Assembly: GCF_000732195.1 (NCBI RefSeq) | Contig: NZ_JNNU01000003.1 | Coordinates: forward strand, 186,001-250,000 | Length of the DNA stretch: 64,000 nt | Direction: 5' to 3' | Origin: Neorhizobium vignae | GTDB taxonomy: Bacteria > Pseudomonadota > Alphaproteobacteria > Rhizobiales > Rhizobiaceae | Part shown: one piece after another, positions 28,081-37,631 of the stretch | Numbering within the stretch: the stretch's first letter is position 1 | Layout: each line of letters opens with the position of its first letter | The notes under the pieces: generated by a model | Seen by the model: the letters and a program-made list of their open reading frames with translations, nothing else | Told to the model about the DNA's origin: nothing | Database searches by the model: none | Translations under genes and position numbers: made by a program

Positions 28081-30435
28081 TCAAGCCGGCAGAAGCATAA
28101 TGCGGTGGATCGTTTCCTCGGCGATGCGGTGGTCGCTGTAAAGGAGCGGCACGTATTCGCCTTTCGACCAAATGCTGGCCAAGTCCCCATAGTGCGGCGA
28201 GCGCGGATCGCCGGACTGGCCGGGGGTGTTGATGCAGACGCTGTTGTCCCAGTCGCCGACATCCATGACGAGGCGGACGGAGGCGCCGGCGTTGACGCTA
28301 AAATCGCCCATCCGATAGGCGGCATGCATCGGCGTCGAGCGGCTGCCTCCCACTGGCAGCGGGCCGACATTCCAGTCAGTGGCCCCTTCGGTCTTGATAC
28401 GGCTGGTCGCGTGTTCGAAGAGCGCGCGGTGCAGGTCGCCCCAGCGCCAGGCGGCTGGATCAGGGCCGAGCCGGATTTCGCAATCGGCAAAACCGGCGGA
28501 AAGCGTCGATAGCAGCATGGCGTCGCGATCGGCGGCGTCCCAGAGTGTGCCGAGTTCGCTGAGCAGCGCCAGCATCCGGTCGACATCGCCGGGCAGCAGC
28601 AGTTGGCGGACGGTCGGGTTCGGTGCGAACCTCGTCAACAGCGCCGGCCGCAGGTGTTTCATCCACCAGACTTCGAAGAGCGTGGCCGGTGCACTCCCCG
28701 CTTCGAGGCGGTAATCCCAGCCGTCGAAAAGCTTCGTGGCGCGCTCCTGCCGGTCATCCAGCAGTTGACGGCTGGCGACTTTTTGAAGCACGGCGCAGAT
28801 GGTCGCGGCCGGGCGGGAATAGACATCGGTCTGCAAAGCCATCGAGGCCTGCAGCGTGTGTTTGAGATCGGCGCGCAGGACCGACTTGATGCGCTGGGCG
28901 CGGCTGACCTCCGCCCATTCGTGGCCGATGGAAGGGGCTGTCGGGTCGCGGTCGGCCGGCAGGTTCATTTCGTTGGCGGAGGCGACGAAGCCATCGGCCG
29001 GGTTATAGGCGTAGGGCAGATCGCCCGCCGACAGGAATCCGTCCCATTCGTGGGATCCATGACCGGGCACAGGCAGCAGCCCTTCCCAGTTGCGGCGCAC
29101 TGGCGTGAAACCGGCGGTGAACCAGCCGATATTGCCGTCCACATCGGCACTGACATGGTTGACGGACGGCGTGCCCCAGGACCCGAGCGTCTGCGAAAAC
29201 GCCTGAACCGAACCGCTGCGCATATAGGACAGGCTGCCAAGATAGGCTGCCGACCCCGGCGAGAGCCAGACGGAGCGCATGGCAATGACCTGGCGAATCT
29301 CCGGGTTCTCGTGGAGGATCGGGCCGTGGCGGGTGAAGGAGAGCGTCAGCGTCTGCTCGGCATGACCCTTGACCGCGAAGTTCTCCTCCACGCGGGTGAT
29401 CTTCTCCCAGCCGTCGCCATAACGATAGTGTTCCGCATCGCCGTCCTTCGTCTCGTAAACATAGACGTCTTCCTGATCGGCGCCGAAGATGGTGAGGCCG
29501 AAGGCGGTGCGGTCGTTATGGCCAAGCGAGATGCCGGGCGCGGTCGGTTCGCCGGTGCCGATGGTGTTGAAGCCCGGGGCTTGGAGGTGAACGAGATAAC
29601 GTAGCGACGGCACTGCATGCGCCCGGTGCGGATCGCTTGCAAGGATCGGCCGGCCGGTCTCGGTGCGCGAACCGTGCACCGCCCAGTTGTTGGACCCTTC
29701 CTCCGCGATCGCCTGGACGATATCGCCGAGATCGGTGACCTCCGTCCATTTCCAGACGTCGTCGAGTGTTGCCGCCAGCCGGGCCTTGTCGAAGGTGACG
29801 GCCGCGGTGGCAAGCTTGAAGAGACGGGTCGCGGCAAGCGGAATATCGGCGAGCGAGATCCCGTCGGCCGGCGTCAGAGAGACGGGCGGATCGAGTTCGA
29901 AGCGCAGCAGGTCCGTTTCGGCGTCCGCAAGCGCCATGATGTTGGCGCGTAGGATTTCCGAAATGCCGTTGCGGGTCAGCGCGTGGCTGCGGATGCGCAC
30001 CACGTCGTCCGGCTCCCACCGCGACGGCCTGGTGTCGAAGACGGCGAATTCGGGCGGCAGGCGGGCGGGTTCCGCCTTGCAGAGCGTGACATAGGCATTG
30101 ATGCCGGCCGCAAAGGCGGTGCAGATCGCCTGCGTATCCGATGCATAGGAAATCCATTCAGGGGCCATGTCGCCGCGATAGAGGAAATGCCGGGCGGCAT
30201 GATCCTGCGCCAGATAGCCAGGGCCGAAATCGGCGGCGAGAAGCCCGAGGCCACGCTTGCGCCAAAGGTCGAGTTGCCACAGCCGGTCGCGGGCGGCGTT
30301 GAACCCCTGGACGAAGAACAGGTCCTTATCGCTTGCCGCCCTGATATGCGGGATGCCCCAGCGGTCGATCCGGATTTCTGCTTCGGCATCGAGGCCGGTC
30401 AGCAGGAGTGTTTCGTTCCTTGGAACATCGCTCAT
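28081..30435 (-). CDS. Penicillin acylase-family amidohydrolase without signal peptide
   Basis: 784 residues of the Ntn-hydrolase penicillin/N-acyl-homoserine-lactone acylase family. The alpha-subunit part has DRWGIPHIRAASDKDLFFVQ near 24-43 and a GFNAARDRLWQLD motif. Self-cleavage is expected before Ser248 in EGSNNWAV, which becomes the catalytic nucleophile of the beta chain. Most relatives are periplasmic; this one starts directly with MSDVPRNETLLL and shows no leader. TAGGAG precedes the ATG. It is the last gene of an operon encoding a dipeptide-type importer, so it probably hydrolyses an imported N-acyl compound in the cytoplasm. Confidence 0.92.
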   Translation of the reverse strand: MSDVPRNETLLLTGLDAEAEIRIDRWGIPHIRAASDKDLFFVQGFNAARDRLWQLDLWRKRGLGLLAADFGPGYLAQDHAARHFLYRGDMAPEWISYASDTQAICTAFAAGINAYVTLCKAEPARLPPEFAVFDTRPSRWEPDDVVRIRSHALTRNGISEILRANIMALADAETDLLRFELDPPVSLTPADGISLADIPLAATRLFKLATAAVTFDKARLAATLDDVWKWTEVTDLGDIVQAIAEEGSNNWAVHGSRTETGRPILASDPHRAHAVPSLRYLVHLQAPGFNTIGTGEPTAPGISLGHNDRTAFGLTIFGADQEDVYVYETKDGDAEHYRYGDGWEKITRVEENFAVKGHAEQTLTLSFTRHGPILHENPEIRQVIAMRSVWLSPGSAAYLGSLSYMRSGSVQAFSQTLGSWGTPSVNHVSADVDGNIGWFTAGFTPVRRNWEGLLPVPGHGSHEWDGFLSAGDLPYAYNPADGFVASANEMNLPADRDPTAPSIGHEWAEVSRAQRIKSVLRADLKHTLQASMALQTDVYSRPAATICAVLQKVASRQLLDDRQERATKLFDGWDYRLEAGSAPATLFEVWWMKHLRPALLTRFAPNPTVRQLLLPGDVDRMLALLSELGTLWDAADRDAMLLSTLSAGFADCEIRLGPDPAAWRWGDLHRALFEHATSRIKTEGATDWNVGPLPVGGSRSTPMHAAYRMGDFSVNAGASVRLVMDVGDWDNSVCINTPGQSGDPRSPHYGDLASIWSKGEYVPLLYSDHRIAEETIHRIMLLPA

Positions 30436-30444
30436 GGCATTCTC

Positions 30445-31422
30445 CTACGCGTGATGGCAGGCGACACGGGCGCCATCGGCGCGTGGCGTCAGTTCCGGCC
30501 GCTCTCTCGAGCAGATTTCGGTCGCAAGCGGACAGCGTGTGTGGAAGGCGCAGCCAGACGGGATGTTTGAAGGACTTGGCAACTCGCCACTGAGGATGAA
30601 GCGCTGCTTGGCGCGCTGCACCTCTGGGTCGGCTTCCGGCACGGCCGACATCAGCGCCTTGGTATAGGGATGTTTCGGATTGGCGAAGAAGGTGTCACGG
30701 TCGGCCATCTCGACGAACCGGCCGAGATACATGACCACCACCCGGTCGCAGATGTGCCGGACCACGCCGAGATCATGGCTGACGAACAGGTAGGAGACGC
30801 CGGTGCGCTTCTGCAAGGCGACCAGCAGGTTGAGTATCTGGGCGCGAACAGAAACGTCGAGCGCCGAGACTGGCTCGTCGCAGATCAGGAGATCCGGCTC
30901 CAGGGCAAGTGCGCGGGCGATCACTACGCGCTGGCGCTGGCCGCCGGAGAACTGGTGCGGATATCGGTCCGCATGTTCGGGACGCAGGCCGACCTGTTGT
31001 AGCAGCGTTGCGACACGTTCCCTCAGCGCCTTGCCTTTGGCGACGCCGCGCGCGATCAGCGGTTCGCCGATGGTGGCGCCCACCGTGGACCGCGGATCGA
31101 GAGACAACGCCGGATCCTGGAAGATCATCTGCACCTTGCGGCGGATATCGTTGAGCTGCCGGCGATTGGCGCCGACCACTTCGTCGCCGCTGATGCGCAC
31201 GCTTCCCGAAATGGGAGCCTGCAGGCCGACAATGGTGTTGGAAAGGGTCGACTTGCCGCAGCCGGATTCACCGACCAGCGCCACGGTCTCGCCGCGGGCG
31301 ATATCGAGGTCAACGCCGTTGACCGCCTTGATCACCGGGCCGGCTTTGCCGAGCAATCCGCCTCGGCCGCCGAAATGCACCGCCACGTCGCGGATTTCGA
31401 GAACGTTCTGACGCTCGCTCAT
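30445..31422 (-). CDS. ABC transporter ATP-binding protein (DppF-like)
   Basis: 325 residues. Walker A GESGCGKST, signature FSGGQRQR and Walker B LLICDEPVSALD are intact, with the CAFHTRCPLATEICSRERPE C-terminal motif. The start at 31422 gives an ATGA overlap with the upstream ATPase gene; longer upstream frames would run through that gene. Second ATPase of the IclR-linked importer. Confidence 0.93.
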   Translation of the reverse strand: MSERQNVLEIRDVAVHFGGRGGLLGKAGPVIKAVNGVDLDIARGETVALVGESGCGKSTLSNTIVGLQAPISGSVRISGDEVVGANRRQLNDIRRKVQMIFQDPALSLDPRSTVGATIGEPLIARGVAKGKALRERVATLLQQVGLRPEHADRYPHQFSGGQRQRVVIARALALEPDLLICDEPVSALDVSVRAQILNLLVALQKRTGVSYLFVSHDLGVVRHICDRVVVMYLGRFVEMADRDTFFANPKHPYTKALMSAVPEADPEVQRAKQRFILSGELPSPSNIPSGCAFHTRCPLATEICSRERPELTPRADGARVACHHA

Positions 31423-32417
31423 GCCGCCACCTCGCGGATTTCCGCCATGCGATCGATATGCCAGCAGGCCGAACGATGGCTTCCGCCGCAATCGAAAAGA
31501 GGCGGCTGTTCGGTGCGACACTTGTCGGTCGCGAGCGGACAGCGTTCGGTGAAACGGCAACCGACGCCGAATTCGTTCGGCGTCGGCACCGTCCCCTCGA
31601 TGGTCGCGAGGTCCGCCTTCGGCGCATCATCGAGCTTGGGGACGCTGGCCAGCAAAAGGGCCGTATAAGGGTGCTTGGGCTGCCGGAAGAGATCGTGCAC
31701 CGGCGCGATTTCGGCGATGCGGCCCGCATACATCACCGCCACGTCGTCGGCGATATCGGCGACCACGCCCATGTCGTGGGTGATCAGCACGATTGCCGTG
31801 CCGCGATCGGCGACCAGCTTCTTCATCAGGTCGAGTATCTGCGCCTGGATGGTCACGTCGAGCGCCGTGGTCGGTTCGTCGGCGACGAGCACGCGCGGGC
31901 CGCAGATCAGCGCGATCGAGATCATGATGCGCTGGCACATGCCGCCGGATAGTTCGAACGGATATTGATCCAGCCGCCTTGCCGGGTCGGGAATGCCGAC
32001 ATCGACCAGCATCTGTCGCGCCTTCTCATAGGCCTCTGCCTTCGAGACGCCGTGATGGGCGCGATAGGCCTCGGCAATCTGCGAGCCGACCGTCGTCAGC
32101 GGATCGAGCGAGGCGCTCGGCTCCTGGAAGATGATCGAGATGTCCTTGCCGCGCGCCTTGCGGAACTGTCGCTCGGACAGGGCGGCAAGATCGGTATTTT
32201 CGAGCATGATCCGGCCGGCGGTGCGGCGGGCGGCGGGCGGCAGCAGGCCGAGCATGGCATAGGAGGTCAGCGATTTGCCGCAGCCGGACTCACCCACCAG
32301 CGCCATGACTTTGCCGGGCGCTACAGTGAACGAGATATCGTCGACGACATTGGCGCCACCGATATCGATGGTGAGCCGATCGACCGTCAGCAATGGATTG
32401 GCAGCGGCGTCCATCAT
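31419..32417 (-). CDS. ABC transporter ATP-binding protein (DppD-like)
   Basis: 332 residues. Walker A GESGCGKSL, signature LSGGMCQR (Cys in place of the usual Arg/Gln) and Walker B VLVADEPTTALD are present, with the C-terminal CRFTERCPLATDKC motif. GAGGAAAC lies before tandem ATG codons at 32417 and 32414. First ATPase of the importer; 6 nt after the SDR gene. Confidence 0.93.
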   Translation of the reverse strand: MMDAAANPLLTVDRLTIDIGGANVVDDISFTVAPGKVMALVGESGCGKSLTSYAMLGLLPPAARRTAGRIMLENTDLAALSERQFRKARGKDISIIFQEPSASLDPLTTVGSQIAEAYRAHHGVSKAEAYEKARQMLVDVGIPDPARRLDQYPFELSGGMCQRIMISIALICGPRVLVADEPTTALDVTIQAQILDLMKKLVADRGTAIVLITHDMGVVADIADDVAVMYAGRIAEIAPVHDLFRQPKHPYTALLLASVPKLDDAPKADLATIEGTVPTPNEFGVGCRFTERCPLATDKCRTEQPPLFDCGGSHRSACWHIDRMAEIREVAA

Positions 32418-32423
32418 GTTTCC

Positions 32424-33206
32424 TCAGCCTGTTGTCCTGGCCCGTTCGGGACGCTTGTAATTGCCGATCGAATTGCCGCCATCGACGCTGATCACGGCGC
32501 CGGTGATAAAGGCGGCCTTGTCCGAGCAGAGATAGGCGATCGCGCCCGGCGCATCCTCGGGACCGCTGGCGCGGCCGAGCGGAATGTTCTTCAGCATGTT
32601 GGTGACGTATTCGTCGGAAAGCTCGCTCACCTCGCTGCCCGGCGCAAAACCCGGCTCGACGACGTTGACGCGAACGCCGTATTCGGCAAGCTCCATGGCG
32701 AACCCCTTGGAGAGCCGCTCGATCGCGGTCTTCGATGTACAATAGGGGACGGAATTCTGGTTCATCTTGCGGGCAGCACCCGAGGAGATGTTGACGATCG
32801 AGCCGGCCTTGCCTTCGGCGATCATGAGCTTTGCGAACTCACGAGAGAGCACGAAGGGCGCGCGCAGGTTGACGCCGAAGACGCGGTCCCAGTCGGAGAA
32901 TTCCATGTCGAGCAGGCTAAAGCGGGTATAGATGCCGGCATTGTTGACGAGGATGTCCGGCGCTTTCCATTCACGCTTCACGAGATCGACGAGTTCGAGC
33001 ATCGAGGCGTCGCTGGTCAGTTCGGTCGCATGCAGCAGAACCCGGGAACGGTCGAGGCCGAGCTCGGCGACCGCCTTTTCCAGTCCATCCATTCGGATAT
33101 CGCTGAGACAAAGCCTTGCGCCTTCCCGGGCGAAATAGGCGGCAATCCAGCGGCCGAAGATGCCGGCTGCACCGGTGATGACGATGGTCTTGTTTTCGAA
33201 TTCCAT
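32424..33206 (-). CDS. Short-chain dehydrogenase/reductase
   Basis: 260 residues of classical SDR type. The cofactor-binding TGAAGIFG near residue 11 (third Gly displaced), NNAG near 88, the catalytic Ser in NISSGAARK and YCTSK near 152 are present, and the C-terminal GAVISVDGG is typical. It likely oxidises or reduces an alcohol/ketone group with NAD(P). Its place between permease and ATPase genes of the importer suggests it acts on the imported substrate or on the product of the acylase. Confidence 0.9.
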   Translation of the reverse strand: MEFENKTIVITGAAGIFGRWIAAYFAREGARLCLSDIRMDGLEKAVAELGLDRSRVLLHATELTSDASMLELVDLVKREWKAPDILVNNAGIYTRFSLLDMEFSDWDRVFGVNLRAPFVLSREFAKLMIAEGKAGSIVNISSGAARKMNQNSVPYCTSKTAIERLSKGFAMELAEYGVRVNVVEPGFAPGSEVSELSDEYVTNMLKNIPLGRASGPEDAPGAIAYLCSDKAAFITGAVISVDGGNSIGNYKRPERARTTG

Positions 33207-33234
33207 GATTTAAAACCTCAACGCGCCAAACGGC

Positions 33235-34098
33235 TCAACGGGTACGGGAACGTGGGTCGAGCTGGTCTCGCAACCAGTCGCCAAGCACGTTGACGGAAAA
33301 GACGAGCAGGAAGAGACAGACGCCGGGAAAGGCGACGATCCACCAGGCTCGTTCGATATATTGACGGCCAACGCTCATGATCGAGCCCCAGCTCGAGGCC
33401 GGTGGTTGGATGCCGAGGCCGAGGAAGGAAAGGCCGGCTTCCATCAGGATCATCAGGCCGAATTCGGCGGTTGCGACGATCAGCACCGGCCCGGCGATAT
33501 TCGGCAGGATGTGGTGGAAAAGGATGCGTGCTGCCCCTGCCCCCGCCAGCTCCGAAGCCTTGATGAAGGGCAGGTTCGCCACCTGCAGGGTCTGGGCATA
33601 GGCGACGCGGGTATAGCGCGGCCAGCGGGTGAGGCCGAGCACCAGGACCAGCTTCAGGAAGCCCGGACCGAGCACTGCGACGGTCAGCACTGCGAGCAGG
33701 ATCGCCGGGATCGACATCATGATATCGACGAGCCGCATGATGAGGATCTCGATCTTGCCCCGGAACCAGCCGGCAATCATCCCGAGCGTCACGCCGACCA
33801 ATGACGAGACGACCACGGACAGCACGGCGACCGAGAGCGAGACGCCCGCCCCATAGAGCGTGCGCGACAGCAGGTCGCGTCCGAGATCGTCGGTGCCGAG
33901 CCAGTAGGTGATGCCGCGCATCTCGAAGCCTGGCGGCTTCAGGCGGCCGAGCAGGTTCTGCCGGTTGGGATCGGCCGGCGCCACCCAGGGCGCGAAGATC
34001 GCCAGAAGCACGATCACCAGGAAGATGATCGACACGACGATGACCGAGAGGGGGACCCGGCGAAGGCGTTGGCGAAGGGCGAGGACGGCGGTGCTCAA
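33235..34098 (-). CDS. ABC transporter permease (DppC-like)
   Basis: 287 residues, about six membrane helices, with the GTDDLGRDLLSR motif of DppC proteins near 70. It uses a TTG start (34098) supported by AAGGAGAAGG upstream; no suitable ATG lies near. Membrane subunit of the IclR-linked importer, 10 nt after the DppB-like gene. Confidence 0.92.
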   Translation of the reverse strand: MSTAVLALRQRLRRVPLSVIVVSIIFLVIVLLAIFAPWVAPADPNRQNLLGRLKPPGFEMRGITYWLGTDDLGRDLLSRTLYGAGVSLSVAVLSVVVSSLVGVTLGMIAGWFRGKIEILIMRLVDIMMSIPAILLAVLTVAVLGPGFLKLVLVLGLTRWPRYTRVAYAQTLQVANLPFIKASELAGAGAARILFHHILPNIAGPVLIVATAEFGLMILMEAGLSFLGLGIQPPASSWGSIMSVGRQYIERAWWIVAFPGVCLFLLVFSVNVLGDWLRDQLDPRSRTR

Positions 34099-34108
34099 AG
34101 CCTTCTCC

Positions 34109-35029
34109 TTATCGAACCAGACGGATGCGCGGATCGACGAGCGCGTAGACGAAATCCGCGATCACGCTGGTCAGCACATAAACGAAGGAAATCAAAAGCA
34201 CGATCACCTGGACAACCAGGAAGTCGCGCGACTGGATGGATTGGATGGCGAGCTGGCCGATGCCCGGCCAGGCGAACACGGTCTCGACGATGACGGCACC
34301 AGCAAGCAGGTTGCCGATTTCGAGCGCGGCGATGGTGATCACCGGGATCGCGGCATTGCGCAGCACATGGCGGAACACGACGGAGCCGAGCGACAGGCCG
34401 CGGGCGCGCCCTGCCCTGACATAGTCCTTGCCGAGTTCGTCGATGATCGAGATACGGGTCATGCGGGCGAAGGTCGACATCGAGATCGCTCCGAGCGCCA
34501 AAGAGGGCATGATCAGCGAGGCGAAATCGCCAGAGCCGGAGGTGGGCAGCCAGCGCAGCGTCACGCCGAAGACGAAGATCAGCACGATGCCCGACAGAAA
34601 GGTCGGCACGCTTTGGCCGGTAACGACGATCGCGGTCAGCAGCCGTTCGAGCCAGCCGCCGCGCCTGGTCGCCGTGACGATGCCGGCCGGAATCCCCATG
34701 CCGATCGCAACCACCAGCGCGCCGGCGGCAAGCATCGCGGTATAAGGCAGGCGCGAAAAGACGATATCGAATGCGGGCACCCGCTGGACGACGGAAATGC
34801 CGAAGTCGAAATGCGAAAGGCCGCCCAGATATTCGAGATATTGTACCCAGATCGGCCGGTCGAAACCGAGCTGGCTGCGCAACTGGGCGATCATCTCGGC
34901 CGATGCGTCCTGCGGCACGAGCAGCAGGGTCGGGTCGCCCGACAGATGCATGACGACGAAGACGATGGTGAGAACGCCGAAGATCGCAATGATCGCCTGT
35001 ATCAAACGCTCGACGGCGTATCTCAACAT
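34109..35029 (-). CDS. ABC transporter permease (DppB-like)
   Basis: 306 residues, about six membrane helices, starting MLRYAVERLIQAIIAIFGV as in DppB proteins. The EAA-like loop is around ELGKDYVRAGRARGLSLGSV near 200. Membrane subunit of the importer, 18 nt after the binding-protein gene. Confidence 0.92.
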   Translation of the reverse strand: MLRYAVERLIQAIIAIFGVLTIVFVVMHLSGDPTLLLVPQDASAEMIAQLRSQLGFDRPIWVQYLEYLGGLSHFDFGISVVQRVPAFDIVFSRLPYTAMLAAGALVVAIGMGIPAGIVTATRRGGWLERLLTAIVVTGQSVPTFLSGIVLIFVFGVTLRWLPTSGSGDFASLIMPSLALGAISMSTFARMTRISIIDELGKDYVRAGRARGLSLGSVVFRHVLRNAAIPVITIAALEIGNLLAGAVIVETVFAWPGIGQLAIQSIQSRDFLVVQVIVLLISFVYVLTSVIADFVYALVDPRIRLVR

Positions 35030-35047
35030 GATCGTGTTATCCGTCTG

Positions 35048-36541
35048 TTACTGCTGCCAGCTCATGTCCATGACGAACATGGCTTCGTTGGCGGTCGGCT
35101 GCCATTTCAGCTTCTTGGCTGCGCCATAGAGCGCATAAGCCTGGTAGAGGCCCATGCCCGGAACGTCGTCCTTCAGGATCTGGTAGGCCTGTTCGTAGAG
35201 CTTCAGGCGTTCCTTCTGATCGAGGATGACGCGTGCCTTGTCCACGGCCGCATCGAACTTCTCATTCGAGTATTTTGCCCAGATGCTGCCGGTGCGGAAC
35301 AGCGGGAAGATCACGCCGTCGACGTCCTGGCAGGCGCAGGACCAGGCACCGAAGGCAAGACCGCCGGCATTGGCCGGATCGCCCTGGCGGCGCTTCAGGA
35401 AGGTTGCCTGGTCGCTGGAGGAAATCTCCACCTTGAGGCCGGCTTCGTTGACCATCTGCTGGATAGCTTCAACGGTGGCGCGGCTATAGGCGGGAGACGT
35501 CAGGAATTCGACGGTTGCACCTTCCGCACCGGCGGCCTTCACCAGCTCCTTGGCCTTGTCGAGATTGTATTCGTAGCCCTTGACCTTGTCGGTGTAGCCG
35601 AAGACGGGTTCTGCGCCGAGAACTTCCACCGGCTTGCCGTAGCCTTCCAGCAGCGCTTCGACGAGCGCCTCGCGGTCGATCGCATAGGCGATCGCCTGGC
35701 GGACGCGGATGTCCTTGGTGGCGCCGCCCTGGGCATTGATGAACAGGTAACCGATGCGTTCGGTCGGAACTGACAGGACCTGCGAATTCGAGTCGTTCTT
35801 GATGCTCTCGGCCTGATCCGGCGGCACATCGCGGACGAGGTCGGCCTTGCCGGTCTTCAAGTCGGCGATGCGGGTCGATACGTCCGGCACGGTGCGGAAG
35901 ACCACCTTCTGGAACGGCGGCTTGGCGCGCCAGTAGCTGCTGTAAGCTTCAAGTTCGGTCTGAACGCCCTTCTGCCAGTTGGCCATCTTGTAAGGGCCGG
36001 AACCGAGCGGCTTCAAGTTGAATTCCTGGTCGCCGACCTTTTCGACATAGGCCTTCGGCACGATCGACAGCTTGACGAGCTGGGCGAGCAGCGCCGGATA
36101 GGGCGACTTGGTGGTCATCTTGACCACGTTCGGGCTCACCGCCTCGGCCTTGGCGATCTGGTCGAACTGCGAAAGCTGTGGGCTCTTCAGCTTCGGGTCG
36201 ATGATGCGGTTGATCGAGAAGGCGACGTCTTCGGCGGTGAGCTTCGTGCCGTCCTGGAAGGTGACGTCGTCGCGGATCTGGAACTCGATCGTCTTGTCGT
36301 CGAGATATTTCCACGACCTGGCGATCTGCGGAACGATCTCGCCCTTCACATCGCGGGTCAGCAGGTTGTCGAAGATATTGCGGTAGATCGAATAGCTGTC
36401 GGTATTCCACTGCAGATGCGGATCGAGCGTCGCCGCATCGTTCGGCAGATCGATGGTCAGCGTATCCTTGGTTTGCGCAAGCGCAGTCGACGCGGTGAGC
36501 GCCAGTAGCATAGCGGCTACGGATGCGAATTTGGCAGACAT
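35048..36541 (-). CDS. ABC transporter substrate-binding protein (family 5)
   Basis: 497 residues with a Sec signal peptide (MSAKFASVAAMLLALTAS, cleavage after ALA near 22) and the family 5 core (DVTFQDGTKLTAEDVAFSI). The start at 36541 has AAGGAA at good spacing; the frame extends far upstream but that part overlaps the deacetylase gene and is not protein-like. Periplasmic receptor of the importer; ligand unknown, possibly an acylated peptide, amino acid or amino sugar given the neighbours. Confidence 0.93.
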   Translation of the reverse strand: MSAKFASVAAMLLALTASTALAQTKDTLTIDLPNDAATLDPHLQWNTDSYSIYRNIFDNLLTRDVKGEIVPQIARSWKYLDDKTIEFQIRDDVTFQDGTKLTAEDVAFSINRIIDPKLKSPQLSQFDQIAKAEAVSPNVVKMTTKSPYPALLAQLVKLSIVPKAYVEKVGDQEFNLKPLGSGPYKMANWQKGVQTELEAYSSYWRAKPPFQKVVFRTVPDVSTRIADLKTGKADLVRDVPPDQAESIKNDSNSQVLSVPTERIGYLFINAQGGATKDIRVRQAIAYAIDREALVEALLEGYGKPVEVLGAEPVFGYTDKVKGYEYNLDKAKELVKAAGAEGATVEFLTSPAYSRATVEAIQQMVNEAGLKVEISSSDQATFLKRRQGDPANAGGLAFGAWSCACQDVDGVIFPLFRTGSIWAKYSNEKFDAAVDKARVILDQKERLKLYEQAYQILKDDVPGMGLYQAYALYGAAKKLKWQPTANEAMFVMDMSWQQ

Positions 36542-36584
36542 GTTCCTTACCCTCATTGTTGTTGCTGCTGTATTCAAGAACTGC

Positions 36585-37520
36585 TTACGCCGCCTTCTCT
36601 GCGGTCTTGAGGCCGGCCTCGTCGGCACAGTAGCGCGCCAGTTCCGCATGGGTGCAGAACCAGACGTCGCCCTTCGACTTGGCGAGCCGGATGATCTCTT
36701 CCAGAATGAAGATCCGCGACCGGTGGCCGACATGGTGCGGGTGCATGGTGAGCTGGAACAGCCCGCCCTCGTCCCAGGCCACTTCGAGTTCGCGAGCAAA
36801 GATGTCCAGCACCATGGCCGGCCCCCCATAAGGCCGCGCGCCGGTCATCCGGTCCATCGCCACATAGGGCGCGTCGTCGCGGATCCACTCGACCGGGATT
36901 TCGACCACGCCGGTCGGCTCGCCATCCTCCAGAAGCTCGTAAGGTTCTTCGTCGGCCATCAGCGAGGAATCGTAGAGCAATCCCATCTCGCGGGCGATCT
37001 TCAGCGTATAGGGGCTGAAATCCCACGACGCGGTGCGCATGCCGACCGGACGGATGCCGGACAGGCGTTCGAGCGTGTCCGAAGCGCGCAGCGCCAGGTC
37101 GCGTTCCGTCACCTCGTCGAGCCGGGAATTGAACTCGTGAATCCAGCTGTGGATGCCGAGCTCGTGGCCGGATGAGACGACAGTCTTCACTTCTTCCGCA
37201 TTGATCATCGCCGAGACGGCCGGCATGAAGAAGGAGGCCGGCACGGCGTATTTTTCGAGCAACCGCAGGATGCGCGGCATGCCGGCGCGGGCGCCGTACT
37301 GGCCGCGGCTCATCGTGCCGAAGGACGTGCCGCCATTGCGCAGTTCCATCGTCTCGTGATCGGAATCGAAAGACAATGCTACTGCCATGCGTGCGCCGTT
37401 TCTCCACTTCGCAGGCCTTAAGGAACGCCCCGCGCGCACCTTCTGAACCTTCTGCTGCCAGACACTATCCGGCCAGGTCCAGGGTTCGGAGGCATCGTTT
37501 TGCTTATTCGGCGCATTCAT
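36585..37520 (-). CDS. Polysaccharide deacetylase-family amidohydrolase (NodB homology)
   Basis: 311 residues with the NodB-homology fold. The first motif reads SFDSDHE near 50-56 and the zinc histidine motif HSWIHEF near 124. The overall form is closest to the PuuE-allantoinase/cytoplasmic deacetylase group, not to secreted chitin deacetylases, and there is no signal peptide. Probably removes an acyl or formyl group or opens a ring on the imported compound. First gene of the eight-gene operon and divergent from the IclR regulator. Confidence 0.88.
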   Translation of the reverse strand: MNAPNKQNDASEPWTWPDSVWQQKVQKVRAGRSLRPAKWRNGARMAVALSFDSDHETMELRNGGTSFGTMSRGQYGARAGMPRILRLLEKYAVPASFFMPAVSAMINAEEVKTVVSSGHELGIHSWIHEFNSRLDEVTERDLALRASDTLERLSGIRPVGMRTASWDFSPYTLKIAREMGLLYDSSLMADEEPYELLEDGEPTGVVEIPVEWIRDDAPYVAMDRMTGARPYGGPAMVLDIFARELEVAWDEGGLFQLTMHPHHVGHRSRIFILEEIIRLAKSKGDVWFCTHAELARYCADEAGLKTAEKAA

Positions 37521-37584
37521 GAGATCGTTCGTCCTTATCAGCGCGACACTCGAAAATATGAGTGGCTGCTTTCTGGGCAGAATT

Positions 37585-37605
37585 GTTATGAGCCGATCCG
37601 ATAAC
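37585..37605. promoter_or_regulatory. Candidate IclR operator
   Basis: GTTAT (37585-37589), 11-nt spacer, ATAAC (37601-37605), lying midway between the divergent deacetylase operon and the IclR gene. The flanking TTG/CAA extends the symmetry partly. Binding by the adjacent regulator is inferred from position only. Confidence 0.4.
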
Positions 37606-37631
37606 CATCAATGGGGGTTTCGTTCACATAT

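Noticed and set aside
31965-33293. 442-codon plus-strand open frame opposite the ATPase and SDR genes
   Set aside because: The minus-strand genes carry all the conserved motifs; the plus frame has none.
33908-35773. 621-codon plus-strand open frame rich in Asp, Arg and His
   Set aside because: Composition is that of an antisense translation of permease and binding-protein genes; no domain pattern.
36542-36829. N-terminal extension of the family-5 binding protein
   Set aside because: Would overlap the deacetylase gene and hide a clear signal peptide that starts at 36541 with a good ribosome site.
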